Shown here one piece after another: positions 25,919 to 34,171 of a stretch of DNA of 64,000 nt. The first letter of the stretch is position 1. Each line of letters begins with the position of its first letter. The notes beneath the pieces are model-generated. The model did no database searches. It was given only the letters and a program-made list of their open reading frames with translations, and was not told the DNA's origin. Both the position numbers and the translations under genes were made by a program. The stretch lies in NCBI GenBank assembly GCA_002709955.1, contig PAQY01000005.1, positions 124,001 through 188,000 of the forward strand. The letters run 5' to 3'. This DNA is from Rhodospirillaceae bacterium. Its GTDB lineage: Bacteria > Pseudomonadota > Alphaproteobacteria > UBA8366 > Aestuariispiraceae.

Positions 25919-27085
25919 TTAGAAGGTTACGCGCGTACCGATGATCACAACCTGTGCATCGTTCTGGTTAGCAGCAGTGTTGCCGCCTTCATTGTCGATG
26001 CTCATGTTGTAGTAAGAACCATAGGCGTTCAGACCATCAGCGATCGTGTAGGTAACACCAGCGTGGTAGATGGTTGATTCATCTTCCAGGTTGTCACCGT
26101 TCAGATCGTCAGTGCTGTTTTGATACATCAGAGAGACTGAACCCGGGCCGAAGCTGTAGCTACCGCCAACGTTGAAACCGGAACCGGCATCACCGTTGCT
26201 GCCTTTGGCAACACCTGAGTCGCCGTTATCGAAGTAGCCCACACCCAAGCCGAAGCCTGCAAATGTGATAGAACCACCCACCATGTAGCTTCTGATGTCT
26301 TCCTGATCAACGGTGATCGCGCCACCGGGGGTGATCGCACCGGTAGTGGCGTTCTGGGTGAACCCAGCAACCGTACCACCGGCATTGTCTTCACCCATCT
26401 GGTAAGAACCGTCGATTTTCAGACCAACGCCACCGAATTCACCGCCCCAACCAGCAGCAATGTCGAGTACCTGGTCATTGCCGTTGTTATTAACCTGCTG
26501 AGTCTGCTGGAAAGCAGCGCCCTGCGGGGTGTACGACACACCAGCCTGGAAGCCAGCAAAGTTAGGCGTGGTATACGAAATCTTGTTCGCATCACCGGTC
26601 ATCCCTGCGGAAGACTGATAGTAATGAGTGCCAGTAGCCAAGCCCAGGAAGTTTACGTTACGCAGGGCGTTGTTGCCGTCCGTACCCCAAGTACCAGCCT
26701 GGAAGGTGTGACCAGCAGTACCAGCGACCGTATCCGACACAGGGTCATCGCCACCAATGACGATGCTACCCCAGCCGCCGGAGAACTGCAGCCAGCTTTC
26801 GTCAAAAGAACCCGAACCGCCATTGGTATAGCGCCACTGAACGTTTGCACGGTAGTTCAGGCCGGCATCGGTGGAGCCTTTGGCATCCCACACGAGTTCG
26901 GACATCTGGTCGTTGGCAGAAATGCTGTGGCCAACGCCGGCATCAGCCTGGTCGCCGTCAGCGAAAATCATTTCGTATGCCAAGCTACCAGAGAAGGTCA
27001 TTACAGGCTTTTCTGCATATGCAGAACCCGCTGCGAAAGCGGACGCACCCAGCAGAGCTGAGGATGCGAGAAGAACTTTTTTCAT
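25919..27085 (-). CDS. Outer-membrane porin
   Basis: The 388-residue protein has an N-terminal signal MKKVLLASSALLGASAFAAG cleaved after SAYA, the FSGSLAYEMIF first strand, many glycine- and aromatic-rich alternating strands, and a terminal phenylalanine (IIGTRVTF) needed for BAM-dependent assembly. This is a general diffusion porin of the alphaproteobacterial Gram-negative porin family, expected to be a trimeric 16-strand barrel. The ATG at 27085 has GGAG upstream; the in-frame ATGs at 27097 and 27091 are less likely. Codon usage is biased and GC lower than neighbours, as expected for a highly expressed gene. About 226 bases upstream are non-coding and AT-rich, and probably hold its promoter. 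Confidence 0.93.
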   Translation of the reverse strand: MKKVLLASSALLGASAFAAGSAYAEKPVMTFSGSLAYEMIFADGDQADAGVGHSISANDQMSELVWDAKGSTDAGLNYRANVQWRYTNGGSGSFDESWLQFSGGWGSIVIGGDDPVSDTVAGTAGHTFQAGTWGTDGNNALRNVNFLGLATGTHYYQSSAGMTGDANKISYTTPNFAGFQAGVSYTPQGAAFQQTQQVNNNGNDQVLDIAAGWGGEFGGVGLKIDGSYQMGEDNAGGTVAGFTQNATTGAITPGGAITVDQEDIRSYMVGGSITFAGFGLGVGYFDNGDSGVAKGSNGDAGSGFNVGGSYSFGPGSVSLMYQNSTDDLNGDNLEDESTIYHAGVTYTIADGLNAYGSYYNMSIDNEGGNTAANQNDAQVVIIGTRVTF

Positions 27086-27311
27086 GGTCATCTCCATTTT
27101 GATCGTTTGGGCGTTTGCCCCTAGAACTCATTCACTTCATTTTGCGTGCCAAACGAATTAGCCTGTTCAGGCAGTTCCGGCGCTCGCCATGGGTTGTTTT
27201 GAACACGCATGAATTTTGAAAGCAATGAATTCCAATACAGTTAACCGCAAAAACGTAAGTGATGTGATAATTATACAACATGACTTGCCAATGGAGGCCA
27301 AATCTATGGAA

Positions 27312-28526
27312 TCAGGCTGATTTCAATACCCCCATGGACTGCAGATCCGACAACAAACGATCCGCCGCCGCAGCGGGGAGTCTCTCATGCGCGCTGAGAA
27401 AAGCACCACGCCGAAACCTCTTTTGCGATAGAATCCAGGAGATCGGACCCTCGCTGCCGGGAGGAACGGGAACGGCACCGCGTGGCCCCGTCAAGACGAA
27501 TGTCCCTTTATCCTTTACCAGGCGGAATGGCCCATCGACCAAATTAAACTGCTTGTCTGTCGACTCTATCGGCAGCGTATATTGACTGCGATCATAAGAA
27601 TAGCTGGCTTGATACTGTAACAAGGCGGCAAGTACATTTGGATTCTTAGATAACTGATGCAGCTTATTGCCTAAATCTTCTAGGACAGACCGGGTGGCTG
27701 TCTCACCCTGCGCCAGCCTGGGTAGATTTAACCGGAAGGCCTCATCCTCAACAGCAAAATCCTTTAAAGCGTCGACGATATCCAGGCCCACCAGGCTGAC
27801 GATCCCCAATGCGATATGAACCGCCCCGCTGGAAACCGCCAAAGCATCATGATACTGGCCCCGGGGCAGATAGAGAATATCGCCCGGTTTCAGCACCACG
27901 TCGAACAACAGTTCTCCGCGCTGCTCCATATGCTGTGCCTCCGTATAGGCGCCATTGCTGTGACGGGCGTGACGGATTGGATGGGGCATGCGTGTTTCAA
28001 AGACGCGCCAGGTCTTTTCCCCCTCAATATGCAGCGCGAAGACATCATGTGTATCAAAATGACTGCTGAACGCCTTGCGACTGTCCCAGGAACAATACAG
28101 ATTGGCTTGTGCCTTGCCATTATACGCCGCCTCAAACGCGGATGCGACCTGGCGCAAGGGCTTACTCATCATATCAATATCATTGGCGATCAGGGATGCC
28201 CCCTGATGCAACAGGTCCATCACCTTACCGGCAATCGGCTGCATCACCATGGATCCCGACCGGTCCTCCCGCGATTCACAATACAGGGCTGCGGGGATCG
28301 GCTGCTTGTCGATTTGCAGGCCCAGCGATTTCGCGGACCATAGGGGACCATTGCTCAACAGCTCATTCAATATGGACCAATCCATGATCCCTTTGAATTT
28401 GTCGGCACTGCCTGGAATATGCAGCGGCTTCTTATCGTAATAATCTTGAAAGAATTCCGCCTCTGTCATCGGGGCCAAAATATCGCCCAATGTGAGCGTA
28501 TCCTGGCCATCTTTAAGTATTGGCAT
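27312..28526 (-). CDS. JmjC/cupin-type 2-oxoglutarate oxygenase (RoxA-like)
   Basis: This 404-residue cupin-fold protein of the bacterial JmjC family (ribosomal-oxygenase type) probably hydroxylates a protein side chain. The N-terminal EFFQDYYDKKPLHIPG segment is the family's first signature. The iron triad is visible as H156-x-D158 in SSHFDTHDVFALHIEGEKTW and H226 in LYLPRGQYHDALA. The C-terminal region, with AEDEAF-like helices and a winged-helix-like end, is longer than in E. coli YcfD. It ends 226 bases before the porin start on the same strand. The upstream sulfotransferase gene ends 11 bases before its start, so the pair is probably one operon. Confidence 0.88.
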   Translation of the reverse strand: MPILKDGQDTLTLGDILAPMTEAEFFQDYYDKKPLHIPGSADKFKGIMDWSILNELLSNGPLWSAKSLGLQIDKQPIPAALYCESREDRSGSMVMQPIAGKVMDLLHQGASLIANDIDMMSKPLRQVASAFEAAYNGKAQANLYCSWDSRKAFSSHFDTHDVFALHIEGEKTWRVFETRMPHPIRHARHSNGAYTEAQHMEQRGELLFDVVLKPGDILYLPRGQYHDALAVSSGAVHIALGIVSLVGLDIVDALKDFAVEDEAFRLNLPRLAQGETATRSVLEDLGNKLHQLSKNPNVLAALLQYQASYSYDRSQYTLPIESTDKQFNLVDGPFRLVKDKGTFVLTGPRGAVPVPPGSEGPISWILSQKRFRRGAFLSAHERLPAAAADRLLSDLQSMGVLKSA

Positions 28527-28537
28527 ACACCTTATCC

Positions 28538-30355
28538 CTATAAATACCGGTCCAGCACATCACCCAGTTCAGACTTCAGGCCATCCATTTTAGACTCGAA
28601 AGCCTTCCACCGCCCCACCGATGTTTTATAGATCGGCCGACGCACCTGCAGGCGGCTGGCGGTTTGCACCGCCCTTTTATTCTCAAAAAAGCGTTCCATC
28701 GCCGGATCCCAGTCCAGACCCAACTGATCCAGCATGGGCAAAACACTGGCCGCCATATCGTCCAGCAACCCTTCATACTGTATCTGAACAATTGATGAAT
28801 CCCAACCGCGCCAAAACTGCATCAACCGATCATACTGCCGGTAATAATGCCCGATATCCCGCAGATCATGATCAAACAGCATCGCGCTGGAAAAGCGCTG
28901 CGTGAAGATCGACCAGCACACATCCAGGGGATAGCGCTCGATATTGATGATCAGGGCCTTGGGGAACAGCATCCGGATCAGGCCGACATTGATAAAATTA
29001 AACGGCAGCTTGTCCGTTACAAAGGCCTGACCCCCGGAACATTCCGTCAGACCAGCGCGGTAGCCATCCCGAATTTCAGCCAATTCTTCCAAGGACAGAC
29101 GATCCAGCAAACCTGCAAGGTCCTCCCCCGGCTTCAGGCGCGCATCGATCAACTCGGGCAGCACCATCAATTCCCCCCCGCCAAAAATGGCAGGATGTGA
29201 CGCCAGTATCTGCTCAATCAGGCTGGTGCCGGAACGTGGCATGCCGACGATAAATATAGGGGTAGGAATGGCATCGCCTTCCGGCAGTGCCACTGCCTCT
29301 GGCGATTGTTTGGAAAACCGCGCGATCAGATTGTCATACAGCGACTCCGTCGCGCGGCGGTCATAGGCCTTTCCGATACTGGCCAGGCGTGCCTTAAACT
29401 GATCCTGCGCCCGCTTGAAACACTGATAGGCCTTTTCAACCTCCCCCAAACCTTCATAGGTCTGGGCGGCGCGGTGAACCAATACCGGCGTACCGTCTGA
29501 TAGGGTGGCATGGCTGGCATTAAAGGCGGCAATACCCCTCTGGCGCATCTCCGCTGCCTCCGCCTTCTGGGCTCCGCGTCTTGCCTCCAGAAGGTCCGCC
29601 AGATCAAAATATGCAGCCGCATCCTGCGGGTGATCGTCAATTGTTTTCAGGAACACATCGCGCGCCGCGTCCACATCCCCCATCGACACCAGCAACTGGC
29701 CAAAGCGGTTGCGAATTTCAATCGCCTTGGGGTCTGCCGTGAAAAAGGGTTCGATCAGACTTTTCGCCCGATCAAACAGGCCCAGCCCCACAAGCGCGTC
29801 GAACAAATTCAGCGTCAGGGTCTGGTCACCGGCATTGTGCCGCAACCCGGCCTCCAGAACCTCCCGCGCGGCCTGCGCTTCCCCCAGGCTGTTTAACAAG
29901 GAGCCATAATTGACATAAGGATCGGCAAATCGTGGATTGATCCCAATTGCCTTCTGGAACAAGGGAACGGCCAGATCAAACCGTTGCAGATTTTTCTGCG
30001 CGATCCCCAGATTGTTCAGGGCCGAAGCATCATTTGGCATATGCTTTAAAACGGCCTGAAAGGCGCGCACTGCTTCCGCATAGCGTTGCTGATCCAAACG
30101 CACGATACCAATGCCGCTTAAGGCAGCGGGGTTTTTCGGGTCGGACTTGTAGCTTTTCTCAAAAAATCTGGACGCCTGATCCAACCGCCCGGCCTGATGA
30201 TGGATGATCCCCATCAGATACAGCGCATTTGGTTCCCGGGGCAGCCGCTTTAAGATCGCCTCCGCCCGGGCCTGCGCCGCATCAGGCTTGCCCTGATTGA
30301 AATCGCCAAAGGCCCTTTGCAATTCTTGTTTTATCTGAATATCCGGCGCTGGCAT
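28538..30355 (-). CDS. TPR-repeat sulfotransferase
   Basis: This 605-residue protein has two parts. Residues 1 to about 310 are tetratricopeptide repeats (ALYLMGIIHHQAGRLDQASRFFEKSYK, ALNNLGIAQKNLQRFDLAVPLFQKA). Residues from about 355 to 560 form a PAPS-dependent sulfotransferase domain with the 5'-phosphosulfate loop PIFIVGMPRSGTSLIEQILASHP and the 3'-phosphate motif IINIERYPLDVCWSIF. Tandem TPR-sulfotransferases are frequent in marine alphaproteobacteria and resemble tyrosylprotein sulfotransferases, but their acceptors are unknown. No signal peptide is seen, so the enzyme is cytoplasmic. It heads the likely operon with the JmjC oxygenase. Confidence 0.9.
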   Translation of the reverse strand: MPAPDIQIKQELQRAFGDFNQGKPDAAQARAEAILKRLPREPNALYLMGIIHHQAGRLDQASRFFEKSYKSDPKNPAALSGIGIVRLDQQRYAEAVRAFQAVLKHMPNDASALNNLGIAQKNLQRFDLAVPLFQKAIGINPRFADPYVNYGSLLNSLGEAQAAREVLEAGLRHNAGDQTLTLNLFDALVGLGLFDRAKSLIEPFFTADPKAIEIRNRFGQLLVSMGDVDAARDVFLKTIDDHPQDAAAYFDLADLLEARRGAQKAEAAEMRQRGIAAFNASHATLSDGTPVLVHRAAQTYEGLGEVEKAYQCFKRAQDQFKARLASIGKAYDRRATESLYDNLIARFSKQSPEAVALPEGDAIPTPIFIVGMPRSGTSLIEQILASHPAIFGGGELMVLPELIDARLKPGEDLAGLLDRLSLEELAEIRDGYRAGLTECSGGQAFVTDKLPFNFINVGLIRMLFPKALIINIERYPLDVCWSIFTQRFSSAMLFDHDLRDIGHYYRQYDRLMQFWRGWDSSIVQIQYEGLLDDMAASVLPMLDQLGLDWDPAMERFFENKRAVQTASRLQVRRPIYKTSVGRWKAFESKMDGLKSELGDVLDRYL

Positions 30356-30363
30356 GGCAGTCC

Positions 30364-30627
30364 TTTAGTGTGGTGCGCGATTATTTGGACTCACCAAGAT
30401 CCCTTTATCGGCCTGTCGGCTAGGAGAGGGCGTGCAGGCGATGTGGTTCATCGTCAAACGTCCTCGACGCCGTCCGACGGGCCGATAAAAGGACCTAAGG
30501 CGCTGTTTGCGGCGCTCCGGGCCGCGTCGCCTTCCGCGATGCCCCGCATCGCTTCGCGAAACGCTCCTAACCGGAGCACCGCAAACAGCGTCCTGGTCGA
30601 TCCCAAATAACCGCGTACCACACTAAA
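30364..30627. mobile_element. 264-bp element with 25-bp terminal inverted repeats and nested hairpins (MITE-like)
   Basis: The ends 30364-30388 and 30603-30627 are inverted repeats matching in 23 of 25 positions (TTTAGTGTGGT at the outer tip). Nested inside are a 19-bp pair at 30401-30419 / 30475-30493 (CCTTTATCGGCC core) and a 21-bp pair at 30500-30520 / 30571-30591 (TGTTTGCGG core), each with about two mismatches. No coding frame is credible. TCC occurs just outside both ends, too short to prove a target duplication. It may be a MITE, a REP-type mosaic, or a structured RNA, located between the sulfotransferase start and the PLP-protein gene. Confidence 0.75.
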
Positions 30628-30722
30628 ATCCTTTTATGGACAAGTCAGGCTGTATAAAATCAAATCGTTATAAAATTGGACCGTCTGAAACACAATCGGT
30701 CATTTCCTTACACAGGTGCCCA

Positions 30723-31394
30723 ATGCAATTGCTGGAAAGATATAATCAAGTATTGGAAAATATAAAACAGGCGAGTTCTGAATCAATCCACAAGAATACA
30801 AATGTTGAATTAATTGCTGTTTCTAAAACATATCACTCTGATGCCATTATTCCGTTGTTAGACAATGGTCATATACATTTTGGTGAGAATAAAATTCAGG
30901 AAGCTGAAGAAAAGTGGCCTGAGCTTAAACAGCACTATCCACAGACTGTGCTGCATCTGATTGGACCATTGCAATCCAACAAGGCCAAAAACGCAGTCGC
31001 CCTGTTTGACGTGATCCAGACCGTGGACCGTTTGAAAATCGCCCAATTTATTGCCCGCGAATGTGACAAACAGGATCGTAAGCCTGGCATATTCATTCAG
31101 ATCAACACCGGCGAAGAACCCCAGAAGGCGGGAATCCCACCGATTGAGGCAGATGCGTTTATCACGGAAGTGCGCGACACGATCGGCCTGTCCGTCCAGG
31201 GGTTGATGTGCATCCCCCCGGTCGATCAACAGCCCAGCCCGCATTTCGCCCTGTTGGCGAAAATTGCAGAGCGGAACGGAATTTCCGGCCTGTCGATGGG
31301 GATGAGCAGCGATTATGAAACCGCCATTCGCCTGGGGGCGACCCATGTCCGCGTCGGCAGCGCTATCTTTGGCGCGCGTCCAGCCCAGGCGTAA
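30723..31394 (+). CDS. YggS/PLPBP-type pyridoxal phosphate homeostasis protein
   Basis: This 223-residue PLP-binding barrel without known catalysis controls free PLP and amino-acid balance. Landmarks are VELIAVSKTYHSDAI with the PLP lysine, HFGENKIQEAEEKWPEL, HLIGPLQSNKAKNAV, GLMCIPP, and SGLSMGMSSDYETAIRLGATHVRVGSAIFG near the C-terminus. ATG 30723 was chosen because the domain starts there. The first about 220 coding bases and the leader back to 30640 are markedly AT-rich, whereas the rest of the gene has the window's usual GC-rich codons. That is unusual and may mark recombination or a transferred 5' part. It faces the inverted-repeat element upstream. Confidence 0.92.
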   Translation: MQLLERYNQVLENIKQASSESIHKNTNVELIAVSKTYHSDAIIPLLDNGHIHFGENKIQEAEEKWPELKQHYPQTVLHLIGPLQSNKAKNAVALFDVIQTVDRLKIAQFIARECDKQDRKPGIFIQINTGEEPQKAGIPPIEADAFITEVRDTIGLSVQGLMCIPPVDQQPSPHFALLAKIAERNGISGLSMGMSSDYETAIRLGATHVRVGSAIFGARPAQA

Positions 31395-31404
31395 CCGCGC
31401 CTGT

Positions 31405-31920
31405 TTAAATCTCCTGCCGGATAACCAGCCAGGACTCCGGATCCAAATCTGCCAGGATCCTGTGCAATACGTCCCGCGCTATCGCGATACAGCCCGCTGT
31501 TGGCTTTCCGGTTTCATGACGGCAATGCAAAAAAATGGCGCTGCCCAGACCTGGAAGGACGGGATCGGTATTGTGATCCGTCGTCACCACAATGTCATAC
31601 AGCCCATCGTCTCGCCACATCGCCTCATGTGATGCGGCATAGGGCCGCGAAACAAACTGATTATAGGCGGGATCATCGGGCGCATCGCACCAACCCGAAT
31701 GCTCAGTCAAGGGCTGGACCGGCAATGCAGTCTGGATCGGATCATGGATCCTGTCTGGTCGATAAAACACCTGCCCCAGCTGCCATCGACCCATCGGTGT
31801 CGCCCCGTCGCCTTCGCGTTTATCCTGCGCCGCGATCAGACCGGACCGGCCCATGGAACACGGCACACTGTCGCCATTCGGCAGAATCAATCGCTGCCCA
31901 TCGGTCACCAGATCGGTCAT
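31405..31920 (-). CDS. L,D-transpeptidase-like (YkuD) protein
   Basis: This 171-residue protein has the YkuD catalytic segment IFLHCRHETGKPTAGCIAI, where Cys144 is the nucleophile with a nearby His (132 or 135). GDGATPMGRW and YAASHEAMWRDDGLYDIVVTTDHN are also conserved in the branch of L,D-transpeptidase-like proteins with an IPR005490 fold. No signal peptide or lipobox is visible, so export is uncertain; many members of this short branch lack a detectable signal. It may remodel peptidoglycan or its anhydro-cleavage products. It converges on the PLP-protein gene with a 10-base gap. ATG 31920 has GGTGAT upstream. Confidence 0.85.
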   Translation of the reverse strand: MTDLVTDGQRLILPNGDSVPCSMGRSGLIAAQDKREGDGATPMGRWQLGQVFYRPDRIHDPIQTALPVQPLTEHSGWCDAPDDPAYNQFVSRPYAASHEAMWRDDGLYDIVVTTDHNTDPVLPGLGSAIFLHCRHETGKPTAGCIAIARDVLHRILADLDPESWLVIRQEI

Positions 31921-31955
31921 GCATCACCTTTCATTCGGACCCAAAGCCATAAAGA

Positions 31956-33320
31956 TTAGCTGGGCGATTTCATTTTCTCATATTTTGCCAGGGCGTCCAT
32001 CATTGCATTGGGTAAATCCTTGGACGGAACGGGTTCCAGAAATTCCGGTGCGTCTGAACTCTCCGCAACCACGGTTGCATCAGCCGTCACAGTCGGGGAG
32101 GGTGCAGGGGGTGGGGGCGTGATGCCGGAATGACTGGGCAATGGCGTTGGGGCGACCGGCGCATTGCGCAGGCTGAAGAATTTCGGTTCCGCGTCTGAAC
32201 CAGGCAAATTCTTACTGGACGAAGCGGTCTGGCTTGGCGCAGCGGAGTGCAGTGCTGCTGGTGCCTGCACACTCTCTGCGTGACTGTTCTTAAGCTGGCT
32301 GTTTTGGGCCATGCGCATCAGGGCGGTCGCGGCATCTGCAGAGAGGTTAGGAACCCCTTGCGCAGCGGCTTTACCCGGGCTGGATTGCGGGTTGGAACCA
32401 GACGTCACGGTGGGCTGACCCGGCAGGATCGGTTGCACGGATGCAATGGGCGACCCAACCGGCGTTGCAGCAAACGGGGCCGACCGCTGACCCGCAGCAT
32501 TGAAACCGGGCTGAGCGGCGAAAAGCGGGCTTACGCCATTCTGTCTGGCTTGATCTTGCAGGACCTCCGCCTGTGGTCCAGCCGCAGGGGCCGTATCATT
32601 CAGGCTTTGTGGATCCAACTGGGCGGTTTGAACCGATGCATTTTGCCCCCCGTCCGTCTGGGCCAGGGCGGTTCCAGTATCTGATGTTCCAGGCGCGCCA
32701 AACAGGGCTGTCAGGGCCGTTCCCCCCAGATCATCCCCGGTCTGATCCTTCATAATCACATTGGCCAGAGAACTGGCGAACCCTATCGGGCCACCATAGA
32801 TCGACCCGCCCGCCAATTGCGCACCGGGGCTTATTTCGTCCCCGGTCACATAACGATACACCGATGCAACAATGGGGATATGCTGCAACGGGTTTACGAT
32901 ATCGACGACATCCCCCAGTGTCAGGCCATCCTCCCCAAAGAAATTGTTGCCTGCTTCTGTGGATGACTCGTCGGCATGATTTGCCGCCGTGAGATCCGCG
33001 GATGTGGGATCTGCGGAGGTAAATCGCCGATAATCGGTAAAGGTCCCCTCGTCGCGCGCGGCAAAAACCTGGGAATTCGACGCCACCGGCTGGGCCATTC
33101 TATCTTCTGGGCGCTGGGGGGCCTGATACGTCTGGGGGGCCTTTTTAACGCCCTCAGCCTGCGTCAAAGCATCGGAAAAGCGGGATTCCGTTGAACCCAC
33201 AACCCTCTGCGGTCTACGCATGGCAACATCGGGCGCCATCGCTGTGGCGTTAGAGGTCATCAGGGACCAGGGGGCTGTTTGCGCTGTAGACATCGGCTCT
33301 CTCTTCACCAACCGCGACAT
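31956..33320 (-). CDS. Low-complexity protein with a conserved glycine-rich segment, function unknown
   Basis: This 454-residue protein is mostly disordered, rich in Ala, Pro, Gln and Ser, with PSPTVTADATVV and TPLPSHSGITPPPPAP tracts at the C-terminal side. One compact region, about residues 135-210, is different: LGDVVDIVNPLQHIPIVASV, YRYVTGDEISPGAQLAGG and SIYGGPIGFASSLANVIM. This reads like a structured, membrane-active or glycine-zipper helix pair. I do not recognise a named family, although I recall similar NPLQHIP segments in other alphaproteobacterial hypothetical proteins. ATG 33320 has GGAGAG upstream; ATG 33293 (GAGAGAG upstream) is an alternative. No signal peptide is present. It is divergent from the response-regulator gene at 33485. 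Confidence 0.65.
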   Translation of the reverse strand: MSRLVKREPMSTAQTAPWSLMTSNATAMAPDVAMRRPQRVVGSTESRFSDALTQAEGVKKAPQTYQAPQRPEDRMAQPVASNSQVFAARDEGTFTDYRRFTSADPTSADLTAANHADESSTEAGNNFFGEDGLTLGDVVDIVNPLQHIPIVASVYRYVTGDEISPGAQLAGGSIYGGPIGFASSLANVIMKDQTGDDLGGTALTALFGAPGTSDTGTALAQTDGGQNASVQTAQLDPQSLNDTAPAAGPQAEVLQDQARQNGVSPLFAAQPGFNAAGQRSAPFAATPVGSPIASVQPILPGQPTVTSGSNPQSSPGKAAAQGVPNLSADAATALMRMAQNSQLKNSHAESVQAPAALHSAAPSQTASSSKNLPGSDAEPKFFSLRNAPVAPTPLPSHSGITPPPPAPSPTVTADATVVAESSDAPEFLEPVPSKDLPNAMMDALAKYEKMKSPS

Positions 33321-33484
33321 CGACGCTCTCCAACGCCGATACTCTCTCTCCCCAGACCTAAAGCAAGCGGCATGCCAGAACAGACAGAAATGGCCGATCA
33401 CGATATCTTGCTTTTCCCATATGCCTGCGGTTCATGTTATCCTGATGATCGGTATTGATCTGGTTACAAGTGAGATAGAACGCG

Positions 33485-34171
33485 ATGAGCGGTAAAAAGA
33501 TCCTGTTATGCGACGATGACGACGCCCTGCGCCATTCCCTGGCGGAACAATTGCAACTACATGAAGAATTTGAAACACAGGAAGCCTCAACCGACGCCGA
33601 AGCGATAGAGGCCGCAAAGGCCGGACATTTCGATGCCATCGTTCTGGATGTCGGCCTGCCCGATATGGATGGGCGCGAGGCCTGTCGCATTCTGCGGCGC
33701 AGCGGGGTTAAATGCCCCGTCGTCATGCTGACCGCCCATGATTCCGATTCTGATACGATCCTGGGCCTGGATGCCGGCGCGAATGATTATGTCACCAAAC
33801 CCTTTCGCTTAAGCGTCCTTTTGGCCCGCCTGCGTGCGCAATTGCGCCAACATGAACAAAGCGAAGATGCGGTCTTCACAATTGGCCCCTACAGTTTCAG
33901 GCCCGCCCAGAAGCTGTTGCTGACCGAAGAAACCAATAAAAAGATCCGCCTGACGGAAAAGGAAACCTCCATCCTGAAATATCTGTTTCGCGCGGGCAGC
34001 CGAACCGTATCGCGCGACACGCTGTTGGGGGAGGTCTGGGGCTATAATGCCGGTGTCACCACGCACACGCTGGAAACCCATGTTTACCGCCTGCGCCAGA
34101 AGATCGAACCCGATCCCTCCAATGCGGAAATCCTGGTGACAGAACCTGGCGGCTATAAGCTGGTTCCCTAG
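33485..34171 (+). CDS. OmpR/PhoB-family response regulator (orphan)
   Basis: The 228-residue protein has a receiver domain with the acidic pair DDDD at residues 10-13, the phospho-acceptor Asp in AIVLDVGLPDMDG (about residue 54), TAHDSDSD with the switch threonine, and KPFRLSVLLARL. A winged-helix DNA-binding domain follows with RLTEKETSILKYL, VSRDTLLGEVWGYNAGVTTHTLETHVYRLRQK and TEPGGYKLVP. No histidine kinase is in the window, so it is an orphan here, and the partner is unknown. It is divergent from the low-complexity gene (164 bp between starts). Its TAG stop overlaps the end of the MFS gene. Confidence 0.95.
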   Translation: MSGKKILLCDDDDALRHSLAEQLQLHEEFETQEASTDAEAIEAAKAGHFDAIVLDVGLPDMDGREACRILRRSGVKCPVVMLTAHDSDSDTILGLDAGANDYVTKPFRLSVLLARLRAQLRQHEQSEDAVFTIGPYSFRPAQKLLLTEETNKKIRLTEKETSILKYLFRAGSRTVSRDTLLGEVWGYNAGVTTHTLETHVYRLRQKIEPDPSNAEILVTEPGGYKLVP

